From assembly GCA_026709325.1 (NCBI GenBank), contig JAPOTF010000086.1:1-47173 (forward strand): a stretch of DNA of 47,173 nt, read 5' to 3'. Both the position numbers and the translations under genes were made by a program. Of this stretch, positions 8,828-18,129 are shown in pieces; within the stretch, counting starts at the first letter, position 1, and the number at the start of each line of letters is the position of its first letter. Under the pieces are notes generated by a model. That model saw nothing but the letters and a program-made list of their open reading frames with translations. It had not been told where the DNA came from and searched no databases. Source of the stretch: Roseovarius sp. Lineage in GTDB: Bacteria; Pseudomonadota; Alphaproteobacteria; Rhodobacterales; Rhodobacteraceae.

Positions 8828-10767
8828 GCTCTGCCATCTCCCCTAATCGTGCGTTTGGGTCTTTTTTCAAGCAGCCTTTGCTGCTGTTCCCGAATCATGT
8901 CACGAACATTTGCCGGATATGCGGTCAAAGGTGGATCATCTTCATAAAGGGCTTGAAGCGCAATGTCCCGGGCAATCGGAGCCGCGGATCTGGAACCGCT
9001 GCCGCCGTGCTCCACGACAACGGCAATGGCAATTCTGGGGTTTTCATATGGGGCAAAGCTTACAAACAGAGCATGGTCGCGCTTTTCCCACGGCAAATCC
9101 TCGTTTTTTATAACGTCGTTTTTGCGCTCGGCGGATGAGATGTTTCTGACCTGGCTGGTTCCGGTTTTCCCGGCAAGTCGAAACTCGTCCATGATGATCC
9201 TGCTGCCGTAGGCGGTTCCGCGGCGATTGTTGGATGTTTCATACATGGCCGTACGTATCGCCTTTAAATAGTCTTCGCCTATGCCGATATCTTCTCCCTG
9301 GATGGCAGGTTCCTCCTTGCCTTCAATGGATTTTATTATTCGCGGTTCCAGTGCCCGCCCGCTTGCGATCCTGGCCGTCATAACGGCAAGTTGCAATGGA
9401 GAGGCAAGCACATATCCCTGACCTATCGAGGAATTGACGGTGTCGCCGATTTTCCAGCTGTCACCCCGGTTGGCAAGTTTCCAGTCTTTATTGGGTATAA
9501 GGCCTTTTGCAACCGAGGTAAGCGGGAGGTCATACCGCTCCCCAAGTCCCAGCCGCCTTGCCATTTCGGCGATTTTCTCAATGCCAATGCGAAGGGAAAT
9601 TTCATAATAGAACACGTCACAGCTCTCCGTCAGAGACCGATGCAGATCCACACTGCCATGGCCTCGACTGTTCCAGCAGTGAAACCTTCGGCCCGAAATC
9701 TGGGCATAGCCTGGACAATGTATTTTTTCCCTGAACCCAAGCTTTCCATCTTCAAGTGCGGCCAGTGCCGTAATCATCTTGAAAGTGGAACCGGGTGGAT
9801 AAATTCCCTGAACGGGTTTGTTGGGCAGTGGTCGGTATTTGTTGTTCAGCAGAGCGTTGTAATCGGAGTTCGAAATTCCGTTAACAAACAAGTTTGGATC
9901 AAAACTCGGAGAAGATACACAGGCGAGGATGTCTCCGGTATTGGTATCAATCACCGCGGCCGCGGCACTTTCACCCTCAAGCCGCGCGGAAATGTAGGAT
10001 TGAAGGTTGGTGTCGATTGTAAGCTGTATATCGGAACCGGGCCTGTTTTCAACTCTGCTCAGCTCTCGCATGCTCCTTCCAGCGGCGTTTACTTCTATAT
10101 GACTTGTTCCGGCCTTTCCTCTAAGACTGTCTTCGATCATGTTCTCGATGCCAATTTTGCCAATGTGAAACCGCGGGATGAAAAGCAAGGCATCGGGAGC
10201 GTCTATTCGCTTCAGATCGTTTTCGCTGACTGGTCCAACATATCCGACAAGGTGGGCATAGTCCGGCCCTAGCGGGTAATGGCGCGACGAGTCAACCTCC
10301 AGTACGATTCCCGGAAGGGCCGGAGAATTGACCGCCACACGGCTGATATCCTCCCAACTTGCGTTATCAGTCAGTGTAATCGGGGTATCGGCGCGCAGTT
10401 TTTTTAAATCGCTTCGGGCTTTCTCAAGCTCGTGCGGATCAAGCTCAACGAGACGAGACAGCCGATATATCACTTCATCAACATCGCCCGCATCTTCACG
10501 GACCATGGTTATTCGATAATTGGGTATGTTATTGGCAACAATGCCTCCATTTCGATCAAATATGCGGCCGCGAGTTGGCGGGATTAATCGGATGTTGATG
10601 CGATTCTCGTTTGCGAGCAGTCTGAATTGTTCAGATTGATCAATCTGAAGGAAATGCATCCGGTAGCCAAGCACACCTGCAATGCCGGCCATGCCGGAAC
10701 CCAGTATCAGCGCCCTTCGCGTAATGCTGCGCTGGCTTTCCTTGGGATTTTGATTCCTTAAGCTCAT
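8824..10767 (-). CDS. mrdA: Penicillin-binding protein 2 (elongasome transpeptidase)
   Basis: PBP2 crosslinks peptidoglycan made by RodA during elongation. The protein has one N-terminal membrane segment (around residues 17-38), the pedestal/dimerisation domain with RGRIFDRNG, and a class B transpeptidase domain with catalytic Ser327 in STFK (327-330), an SxN-type motif, and KTGTS beginning at Lys534. Its 647 residues match PBP2. Start and stop overlap its neighbours by four bases on each side (ATGA with mreD, TTGA with rodA). The C-terminal tail RLLEKRPKRTIRGDGRA is basic and lies in the cytoplasm-distant end; it is unremarkable. Confidence 0.96.
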   Translation of the reverse strand: MSLRNQNPKESQRSITRRALILGSGMAGIAGVLGYRMHFLQIDQSEQFRLLANENRINIRLIPPTRGRIFDRNGGIVANNIPNYRITMVREDAGDVDEVIYRLSRLVELDPHELEKARSDLKKLRADTPITLTDNASWEDISRVAVNSPALPGIVLEVDSSRHYPLGPDYAHLVGYVGPVSENDLKRIDAPDALLFIPRFHIGKIGIENMIEDSLRGKAGTSHIEVNAAGRSMRELSRVENRPGSDIQLTIDTNLQSYISARLEGESAAAAVIDTNTGDILACVSSPSFDPNLFVNGISNSDYNALLNNKYRPLPNKPVQGIYPPGSTFKMITALAALEDGKLGFREKIHCPGYAQISGRRFHCWNSRGHGSVDLHRSLTESCDVFYYEISLRIGIEKIAEMARRLGLGERYDLPLTSVAKGLIPNKDWKLANRGDSWKIGDTVNSSIGQGYVLASPLQLAVMTARIASGRALEPRIIKSIEGKEEPAIQGEDIGIGEDYLKAIRTAMYETSNNRRGTAYGSRIIMDEFRLAGKTGTSQVRNISSAERKNDVIKNEDLPWEKRDHALFVSFAPYENPRIAIAVVVEHGGSGSRSAAPIARDIALQALYEDDPPLTAYPANVRDMIREQQQRLLEKRPKRTIRGDGRA

Positions 10768-11309
10768 GCACGTCCCCCCAGAGTATCGTCAATATCTCTT
10801 GGCGAGGGTTTGCGCACATTAAAAATGGATTGAGAAACAAATACCGCCACGGGATAGAACAAGATCGTGACGGCAAGCTGAAGAAAAAAGAGATCCATGG
10901 AGCCGATGTCATAAAGAAATATCGCGAGAATAAACAGATAACCAATGGAAAACAGAACCGTGGTGATGGAAACAGACAACCATTCCACCATAAATGTTTG
11001 CGTGCGAAGGTTGCCGCTCAATGAGCGCAACCTGATGCAGGCAACGATGACAAGTGCGGTCCAAAGGCCGGGCGGGCGAAGAAAAATCAGATCGGACAGC
11101 AGAAACAATGCCGCAATCAGAGGTATGGGCGCATATTTGGGCATTCGCAGCACCCATGAGAAAGTAAACAGTAGCATCCAATCCGGACTAACCAAACCCC
11201 TCGGAATAAAATTGAGTGGCAGAAGATGAAGAAATATGATCGTGAACATCAACACTATATATGCAATGCGCATCCAGTGGCGGCGATATGAGACTGAACT
11301 AGAAATCAC
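10764..11309 (-). CDS. mreD: Rod shape-determining membrane protein MreD
   Basis: A small polytopic membrane protein of the elongasome. It contains about five hydrophobic helices and the family segment IFLHLLPLNFIPRGLVSPDWMLLFTFSWVLR in its first third. Start choice: the frame is open up to 11342, but a GTG at 11309 lies within the mreC end, just before its TAG, has GAG(T)GAG upstream and gives the usual short N-terminal arm (about 12 residues) before the first helix. An ATG at 11273 is the alternative. The stop overlaps the mrdA start as ATGA. Confidence 0.9.
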   Translation of the reverse strand: MISSSVSYRRHWMRIAYIVLMFTIIFLHLLPLNFIPRGLVSPDWMLLFTFSWVLRMPKYAPIPLIAALFLLSDLIFLRPPGLWTALVIVACIRLRSLSGNLRTQTFMVEWLSVSITTVLFSIGYLFILAIFLYDIGSMDLFFLQLAVTILFYPVAVFVSQSIFNVRKPSPRDIDDTLGGRA

Positions 11310-12219
11310 GCCGCTCACTCGAACTGCGCCGCATGTTTTCAATTTCCGGATGCGGACTCGCGTCTGGCGCTATGAGTCGTCCACTTTCTGAAATTATCTC
11401 GTTTCCATAATTTCGCAGAACCCTTAAAAATTCCAGCCTGCCGATATCGGCGGAAAGCCTTACGCGCATTCTTCCTTCCGAATCTTGCGCCACTTGCCCG
11501 ATGAGAAGGTCGGAAGGAAACACTCCGCCGTCTCCAGACGTTATTACCCTGTCTCCCGGCTTAACCTGTTCGGCCGCCTCTATAAAATCCAGATAGGGGG
11601 CAACCGTGTTGTCGCCGGCGAGTATTGCCTTTTGACCCGAAGGCTGAATTGTGACCGGAATGAGGCTGAATGGATCCGTTAGCAGTATTATTCGCGAGGT
11701 GGTTTTTCCGACTCCGGAAATTCTTCCCACCAGGCCCAATGCATCCATTGCCGCCCATCCATCGATAATTCCGTCACGTGAACCGACATTTATCAATACC
11801 GACTGCCGGAATGGTGATCCGCTGTCCGCAAGAACAACCCCGGAAACCCATGTGAATTTAGAGCTAAGCTGCACATTGTTCAAATCCAGCAATCGCGCAT
11901 TTTGCTGCTCCAGTTGCAATGCCGCTTCTTTCCATGCCTTCATCTTCTGCAACTCTCTTCGAAGCTCCATGTTCTGTTCGTAAATTCGCAGGTAGCTTTC
12001 GAAGTCATAGAGAATGTTCGCCGCAACGGCTGCGGGAGAGAGCGCCCAGTCAAACGCCGGCATTACATAGTCGATAATCTGCGTGCGAAACCGTTCGACT
12101 CTTGGAGCGTCGAACCTCCACAGAATGAAAATTCCAATTAGAAGCAATAGCAATATGGCCAGAAAAAGGCGTTTAAGCGGGCCCGTGAAATCCTGTTCTG
12201 ATTCCTGATTTCTGGCCAA
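11299..12219 (-). CDS. mreC: Rod shape-determining protein MreC
   Basis: MreC is the single-pass periplasmic scaffold linking MreB filaments to PBP2. It has one N-terminal helix (LFLAILLLLLIGIFILW), a coiled coil (about residues 75-110, YEQNMELRRELQKMKAWKEAALQLEQQNARL) and the beta-rich domain with VLADSGSPFRQSVLINVGSRDGI, GLVGRI and VITSGDGGVFPSDLLIG. Start is TTG at 12219 with GGAGTGA four bases upstream; the residues after it (ARNQESEQDF) form a normal cytoplasmic tail. Length 306 is normal. It follows mreB after 24 bases. Confidence 0.94.
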   Translation of the reverse strand: MARNQESEQDFTGPLKRLFLAILLLLLIGIFILWRFDAPRVERFRTQIIDYVMPAFDWALSPAAVAANILYDFESYLRIYEQNMELRRELQKMKAWKEAALQLEQQNARLLDLNNVQLSSKFTWVSGVVLADSGSPFRQSVLINVGSRDGIIDGWAAMDALGLVGRISGVGKTTSRIILLTDPFSLIPVTIQPSGQKAILAGDNTVAPYLDFIEAAEQVKPGDRVITSGDGGVFPSDLLIGQVAQDSEGRMRVRLSADIGRLEFLRVLRNYGNEIISESGRLIAPDASPHPEIENMRRSSSERRDF

Positions 12220-12243
12220 GTATCACTCCATTGCAAAAATGCG

Positions 12244-13290
<1,047 letters not shown>

Positions 13291-14161
13291 TTATGTTTGT
13301 ATCCTGTTGTTGCATGAATGTCGGACATGGCGGTGCAATTGAGCAAACTACCACATTGCCTCACATCAATAAACAGTATTTAGTGGTACTGAGCGGAACG
13401 GTCAATTTCAATGATTGTTCCTTTGCCGTATATCGGAAAAAATGTGCCGCCTTTCAAGGACAATATAACTTTGAGAGCAAATTTTGCATTTGCCCCTGTC
13501 TGAATGCGGGTTTGCGCGCTGTTGCAGGCATGAGCATCTATGTTTTGCGCCGTCCCATTTCCGCGGTGCGCCGGACGAGTGCGCCATGGGGGATGGAGCC
13601 GCCCGTGGCGGTCGCACACCCAACGCGGGAACTTCAGAGGAAACCGCCACCACTTCCAGTGCTTCGCGGCAGCGGCAATCGCAGCTGAAACAGGTGGACC
13701 GGCGCGGTCTTTCGGTTTTCCTCGTCGTGACCACTCGGGTTTTCTGGCGAAACTGAAGGAGATCTGGGATGTCTTAAAGGACGGAACCGTTAATCCCGAG
13801 AAAGGGAGGTTCCGCAAGCCCCCAAAGATGATGGAATTGACATCTTTGCGGCAGGCCCCATTTCGATGATCTTCCCGGTTTCGTTTTTGCCGCGGCGCAA
13901 GTCGCGACCGAAAAAGACTGGTCCCAAAAGTCTATTCGCAGCCACTTGGATAAAGTCTTGTTTCAGAGCCGGTTTTCAAGGCAGCCATCCACGTCACCGT
14001 TGCCTTATCACGCAATTCCCTTCGCATTGCCGGAAAAAGGGTTCCTCACCATGCGAGAACGCCTGGAAACTGCTGCATCGGCTTCGCGTGCAGCAGGCGG
14101 CCGCGCTTGATGAAAAGGGTGTTCAAATTGATGCCTGTGCCAGGCTTGGCGAGGCTCGGGA
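13291..14161. other. Gene-free region upstream of mreB
   Basis: About 870 bases without a supported gene. Many overlapping open frames cross the right part on both strands, typical of decayed sequence rather than coding. A 7-bp inverted repeat (AAAGATG ... CATCTTT, about 13820-13850) stands in it. The first 150 bases next to mreB are less GC-rich and should contain the mre operon promoter. Confidence 0.5.
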
Positions 14162-14589
14162 ATGTGTGAACAGGTACGCTTCACGGGGGGGGGAATCCGT
14201 CCCATGAGGCATGGATTTCACTCGATATGTCCTTATTTCGCGATGTTTCCCGAGACGTTTGTCGCCGAGCATCTTGCCGCCTCTCGATAAGATGGCGCAG
14301 TATTCGATCCGTTTTGTGGCAGAGGAACAACTGTGTTCGAAAGCTTGATCCAAGGCCGCTTGGCATCTGGCCGTGACGTTGGTCCTGTCGCCGCCCGCGT
14401 TTCTGGTGCCAAGAGCGAGCCACCAGGCATAGTGGACGTTCTCATTCGGCTGGATGAGCTTGAGGAACTTTGTTCTGAAGACAGGCAAGCCGCGGCGCTG
14501 GCCATGTCGGGTGAGCCGCGGAAGCGGAATCCGCAATTGGGGAAGCTGCGGTTTGGAACAGTTTATCCTGCATTTCCTTTACCGGCTAA
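14162..14589 (+). pseudogene. Broken DNA methyltransferase gene (DPFCGRGTT motif)
   Basis: One reading frame beginning at ATG 14162 or 14204 encodes HSICPYFAMFPETFVAEHL, then hits an in-frame TAA at 14288-14290, then continues DGAVFDPFCGRGTT followed by FESLIQGRLASGRDVGPVAARVSGAKSEPP. The DPFCGRGTT block is the SAM-binding FxGxG-type motif I of N6-adenine/N4-cytosine DNA methyltransferases, and the HSICPYFAMFPE segment is what precedes it in such enzymes. The frame runs into the tRNA-Thr gene, so the C-terminal part is missing. A run of nine G (14185-14193) lies in the frame. Stop plus truncation make it a pseudogene. Confidence 0.72.
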
Positions 14590-14664
14590 TGGTGCTGCTG
14601 GGGAGGATTGAACCCCCGACCTCACCCTTACCAAGGGTGCGCTCTACCACTGAGCTACAGCAGC
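14590..14664 (-). tRNA. tRNA-Thr (anticodon GGT), CCA encoded
   Basis: Read on the minus strand the gene folds into a standard cloverleaf: acceptor GCTGCTG/CAGCAGC, D-arm GCTCAGTGGTAGAGC, anticodon arm CACCC-TTGGTAA-GGGTG with anticodon GGT (threonine), and T-arm GGGGG-TTCAATC-CTCCC with one wobble. Discriminator A and an encoded CCA follow (14590-14593). The methyltransferase remnant abuts its 3' end. Confidence 0.96.
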
Positions 14665-14676
14665 AGCGTCACGCGG

Positions 14677-14705
14677 GTATTAGAATTATTCAGACATGAT
14701 TGCAA
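14677..14705 (-). promoter_or_regulatory. Putative promoter of tRNA-Thr
   Basis: On the minus strand TTGCAA (14705-14700) and TAATAC (14682-14677) are separated by 17 bases and lie just upstream of the tRNA 5' end. The -35 hexamer and spacing match those proposed for the SRP RNA in this window. The -10 match to consensus is modest. Confidence 0.45.
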
Positions 14706-14772
14706 CTACAATGTCGGTTAATGGCAGGACTTGCGCCCAAGTTAATTATGGACTGATGCAGTCGCGTATATT

Positions 14773-14952
14773 ATGAACGCCCCTATGAGCAAAAAAACGG
14801 TTCAGAACAAGGCTGGTGAGCCACACGCAAAAAGCGGCGGCAGTCGCGAAGATCGATTAAAGGCGGCGTTAAAGGCAAATCTGTCAAGGCGGAAGGCTCA
14901 GGCAAGGGCCAGGAACCTTGACAACGGCGACACCCAAAAGGAGCGGAATTAA
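14773..14952 (+). CDS. Small basic protein upstream of murA
   Basis: A 59-codon frame whose TAA directly abuts the murA ATG. The product is rich in Lys, Arg and Ala, with SREDRLKAALKANLSRRKAQARAR as a predicted helix (about residues 24-47; shown here in pieces: REDRLKAALKANL, SRRKAQARAR). Small proteins with this REDRLKAALxANLxRRKAQ pattern precede murA in other alphaproteobacteria as far as I recall, and the tight spacing suggests a shared transcript. ATG at 14785 (MSKKTV) is an alternative start. AAAGGAG immediately before its stop is the murA Shine-Dalgarno. Function unknown; the charge pattern would suit nucleic-acid or ribosome binding. Confidence 0.75.
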   Translation: MNAPMSKKTVQNKAGEPHAKSGGSREDRLKAALKANLSRRKAQARARNLDNGDTQKERN

Positions 14953-16218
14953 ATGGATTCAATAAGGGTTACAGGCAATGGTCCTTTATATGGAACCATA
15001 ACAATCGCGGGATCAAAAAACGCGTGCCTGGCTCAAATGCCCGCAACGCTGCTCAGCGAAGAACCACTGACCCTGACAAACGCGCCGAATTTGTCAGATA
15101 TAAAGACAATGACCGAACTTCTGCGCTCTCTCGGAGCCGAGGTGTCAAGCATGCAAAACGGTCGGGTTCTCACCATGTCGGGTCATGACATAGGCAAACA
15201 TGTCGCGGTATATGACATCGTCCGCAAAATGCGGGCTTCAATTCTTGTGCTGGGACCGCTTCTGGCCCGGTTGGGGCGGGCGGTTGTCTCTTTGCCCGGC
15301 GGCTGCGTTATCGGAGCGCGACCGGTTGACCTGCATCTAATGGCGCTCGAGGCTTTGGGAGCGAAGCTCGAACTAAGAGACGGTTATGTTTATGCATCTG
15401 CCAAAAACGGGCTGTCGGGAGGTTTGGTTGAATTCCCCTTTGCTTCGGTTGGTGCAACGGAAAACGCCATGATGGCCGCAACCCTGGCAAGAGGCTCAAC
15501 CATATTGAAAAATGCCGCCCGCGATCCCGAAATCGTGGACCTCGCCATATGCCTCAGGGAAATGGGAGCCAAAATCAAGGGTGAAGGCACATCGGAAATC
15601 GCCATTGAGGGAACGGACCGACTGCATGGGGCAACCCATTCCGTTATGGCTGACAGAATTGAAATGGGAACATATATGCTGGTTCCGGGATTGTGCGGCG
15701 GTGAAATCGAATGCATCGGGGCGAAAACCACGCTGGCGACCGCATTTTGCGAAAAACTGTCAGAAGCCGGAATAAATGTCGAAGAGACGAAAAAAGGCGT
15801 CAAGGTCTCGCGAAAAGGCGATCATGTAAAAGCCCTGAACGTTGTCACCGAAACCTACCCGGGGTTCCCCACGGACCTGCAGGCGCAAATGATGGCAATG
15901 ATGTGCATCGCAAATGGCGAAAGTGTTCTGGAGGAAAAGATATTCGAAAACAGGTTCATGCATGCGTCCGAACTTATTAGAATGGGCGCCAGCATCAATG
16001 TTCAGGGTGGAACGGCCACGGTCGCGGGCGTTAAAAAACTCAAGGGAGCACCGGTAATGGCAACGGATTTGAGGGCTTCGGCGTCTCTTATTCTAGCCGG
16101 GCTTGCGGCAACGGGCGACACCATCGTCAACCGAGTCTATCATCTTGACCGCGGATATGAGCGCATAGAGGAAAAACTGCGAAACGTTGGCGCCTTGATC
16201 GAGAGAATGTCCGGATAA
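14953..16218 (+). CDS. murA: UDP-N-acetylglucosamine 1-carboxyvinyltransferase
   Basis: MurA transfers enolpyruvate from PEP to UDP-GlcNAc, the first committed step of peptidoglycan synthesis, and is the fosfomycin target. Visible are [15 protein letters not shown] at the N-terminus (Lys/Asn of the active site), [17 protein letters not shown], the catalytic loop [13 protein letters not shown] with Cys118, and the C-terminal [15 protein letters not shown] and [14 protein letters not shown] blocks. The presence of Cys rather than Asp predicts fosfomycin sensitivity at this site. Length 421 is standard. It overlaps the next gene by one base (TAATG). Confidence 0.97.
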   Translation: MDSIRVTGNGPLYGTITIAGSKNACLAQMPATLLSEEPLTLTNAPNLSDIKTMTELLRSLGAEVSSMQNGRVLTMSGHDIGKHVAVYDIVRKMRASILVLGPLLARLGRAVVSLPGGCVIGARPVDLHLMALEALGAKLELRDGYVYASAKNGLSGGLVEFPFASVGATENAMMAATLARGSTILKNAARDPEIVDLAICLREMGAKIKGEGTSEIAIEGTDRLHGATHSVMADRIEMGTYMLVPGLCGGEIECIGAKTTLATAFCEKLSEAGINVEETKKGVKVSRKGDHVKALNVVTETYPGFPTDLQAQMMAMMCIANGESVLEEKIFENRFMHASELIRMGASINVQGGTATVAGVKKLKGAPVMATDLRASASLILAGLAATGDTIVNRVYHLDRGYERIEEKLRNVGALIERMSG

Positions 16219-16700
16219 TGAAAATGGATGCCAAATTCGAGGATGGATATGATGAACCGCTAAATCTTGGCGCCATTAGTGATGATGATGTCCAGGTGAT
16301 TTCATCACTGGTCCAGGATTCGGTATTCGGTTTTGATGACATGAAATGGCATGCGAAAGAGCGGCGGTTTGTCATGCTGCTGAACCGTTTCAGGTGGGAG
16401 ATTGGAGATGATGCGCGACGTGGTACGGAGCGCGTCCGATCCATTTTAATCATAAAAAACGTCGTTAAGGTCGCCAGCATGGGGATAGACCGCAATGAAG
16501 CCGGCATTATATTTTCGCTAATGACTATAGAGCATGAAAATGGCAATGACGGGCAAAATGTGCTTTTAACCCTATCGGGTGACGGCGCAATAAGATTGCA
16601 GGTGAGCGATCTTGAGGTGATGCTGCGAGATGTAACTCGACCATACAGGGCGCCGTCCGGAAAGGTGCCGGATCATGGCCTCCGGAATGGCGATAAATAA
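16218..16700 (+). CDS. DUF2948 family protein
   Basis: A 160-residue cytoplasmic protein of the DUF2948 family, found in alphaproteobacteria between murA and hisD. It contains the family-like segments LGAISDDDVQVISSLVQDSV, MKWHAKERRFVMLLNRFRWE and GDGAIRLQVSDLEVMLRDVTRPY. The initiating ATG overlaps the murA stop, implying coupled translation. No catalytic motif is visible and the function is unknown. An internal stretch (SLMTIEHENGNDGQNVLLTL) is more variable. Confidence 0.85.
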   Translation: MKMDAKFEDGYDEPLNLGAISDDDVQVISSLVQDSVFGFDDMKWHAKERRFVMLLNRFRWEIGDDARRGTERVRSILIIKNVVKVASMGIDRNEAGIIFSLMTIEHENGNDGQNVLLTLSGDGAIRLQVSDLEVMLRDVTRPYRAPSGKVPDHGLRNGDK

Positions 16701-16736
16701 CGGACATCCGCAATTTGATTTGAAGTGGAGCAGCAT

Positions 16737-18059
16737 ATGACAATGCATCTTGACTGGCGGATGGAGGATTTTGACGCGAGATTTGCCAACCTGATTAAAT
16801 CAAAGCGGGAAAACGCCCCCGATGTGGAAAATGCGGTTTCCGGCATTGTCACCGATGTCAGGGAGCGGGGAGATGCGGCCCTAATCGACTATACCGAGCA
16901 ATTCGATAAAATGCGTCTTGTCCCGGAAACTTTGAAATTCTCCAGCGACGAGATCGACGAACTCTCGCAGAAAGCTCCCTCACATGAACGGGAGGCGCTG
17001 AAACTTGCCGCAGACAGGATATGCGCATATCACCAGCGGCAAATTCCCCAAAATCAAATATGGGAAGATGAAAGTGGAGCAATTCTTGGCTGGAAATGGA
17101 CTTCCGTAAAGGCCGCCGGCCTCTACGTGCCGGGAGGTCTGGCATCATATCCATCTTCTGTTCTGATGAATGCCATTCCAGCAAAGGTTGCCGGCGTGCA
17201 AAGAATTGTGATTTCAGTCCCAACACCAAATGGTGCAATCAATCCGCTGGTGCTGATGGCCGCAAAGCTTGCGGGAGTGGAGGAAATCTACAGAATTGGC
17301 GGAGCGCAGGCGATTGCCGCCATGGCATTTGGAACGGAAACCATTGCCCCCGTGGATAAAATAACCGGACCTGGAAACGCATATGTGGCCGCGGCAAAGC
17401 GGATGGTGTTTGGAAAGGTTGGAATCGACATGATCGCCGGACCGTCGGAAATTCTCATCATCGCCGATAAAGACAATGATCCCGACTGGCTGGCCCTGGA
17501 TTTGCTTAGCCAGGCTGAGCACGACGAATCGGCGCAGGCCATTCTAATAACCGACAGCAAGGTAATGGCATCGGCGGTTGAAGCGGCTCTGGAGCGCAAT
17601 CTTGCAATGATGGAAAGACGGCAGATAGCGGAGGCAAGCTGGCGTGGATATGGTGCGATAATTCTTGTCGAGCATATGGAGCAGGCCGTGGAACTAGCTG
17701 ATAAAATCGCCCCGGAACACCTTGAGATTTGCGTTGCCGATCCGAAAAGCCTGGCCGAAAAAATCGGCAATGCCGGCGCGATCTTTCTGGGAGCATGGAC
17801 GCCGGAAGCCATTTGCGACTATGTGGGCGGGCCAAATCACGTTCTGCCGACGGCGCGGTCCGCCCGGTTTTCCAGCGGTCTCAATGTACTTGATTTCATG
17901 AAGAGGACAACTTTGGCGCAAATGAACCCGGGCGCTCTTGCCGCCATTGGTCCCGCCGCGGAAACCCTTGCAATATCGGAATCTCTCGAAGCGCATGGAT
18001 TGTCCGTCAGGGCGCGACTGAACCGTTTGAACGATGTAATGCCCGATATGCGGTCCTGA
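16737..18059 (+). CDS. hisD: Histidinol dehydrogenase
   Basis: HisD carries out the last two oxidations of histidine synthesis, L-histidinol to L-histidine, using NAD+ and Zn2+. The sequence holds VPGGLASYPSSVLMN, the NAD-binding GGAQAIAAMAFGTETI, DKITGPGNAYVAAAKR, GPSEILIIAD, DLLSQAEHDESAQA with the zinc/catalytic residues, and GGPNHVLPTARSARFSSGLNV. The frame is open to a GTG at 16725, but GTGGAG at 16725-16730 works better as a Shine-Dalgarno for ATG 16737. In many alphaproteobacteria hisD is followed by a UPF0262 gene; here a large alcohol-oxidation block follows instead. Confidence 0.96.
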   Translation: MTMHLDWRMEDFDARFANLIKSKRENAPDVENAVSGIVTDVRERGDAALIDYTEQFDKMRLVPETLKFSSDEIDELSQKAPSHEREALKLAADRICAYHQRQIPQNQIWEDESGAILGWKWTSVKAAGLYVPGGLASYPSSVLMNAIPAKVAGVQRIVISVPTPNGAINPLVLMAAKLAGVEEIYRIGGAQAIAAMAFGTETIAPVDKITGPGNAYVAAAKRMVFGKVGIDMIAGPSEILIIADKDNDPDWLALDLLSQAEHDESAQAILITDSKVMASAVEAALERNLAMMERRQIAEASWRGYGAIILVEHMEQAVELADKIAPEHLEICVADPKSLAEKIGNAGAIFLGAWTPEAICDYVGGPNHVLPTARSARFSSGLNVLDFMKRTTLAQMNPGALAAIGPAAETLAISESLEAHGLSVRARLNRLNDVMPDMRS

Positions 18060-18067
18060 TGGGATGC

Positions 18068-18087
18068 ATTTGCGGAATTGCGCAAAT
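18068..18087. terminator. Possible weak hairpin between convergent hisD and kinase genes
   Basis: ATTTGCG and CGCAAAT form a 7-bp stem with a six-base loop in the 70-base gap between the two converging genes. No T-run follows directly, so terminator function is uncertain. Confidence 0.3.
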
Positions 18088-18129
18088 CCGAAACTTCATA
18101 AACGGTGTATTTGCAATGAAAGCGTTTTT

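Noticed and set aside
9391-10272. 293-codon plus-strand open frame opposite mrdA
   Set aside because: It is entirely antisense to PBP2, whose motifs are unambiguous; long antisense frames are common in such sequence.
13380-13869. Several 90-145 codon open frames on both strands between mreB and the methyltransferase remnant
   Set aside because: They overlap each other in several frames, have Arg/Pro/Ser-rich compositions typical of shadow frames, lack good ribosome-binding sites and show no recognisable domain.
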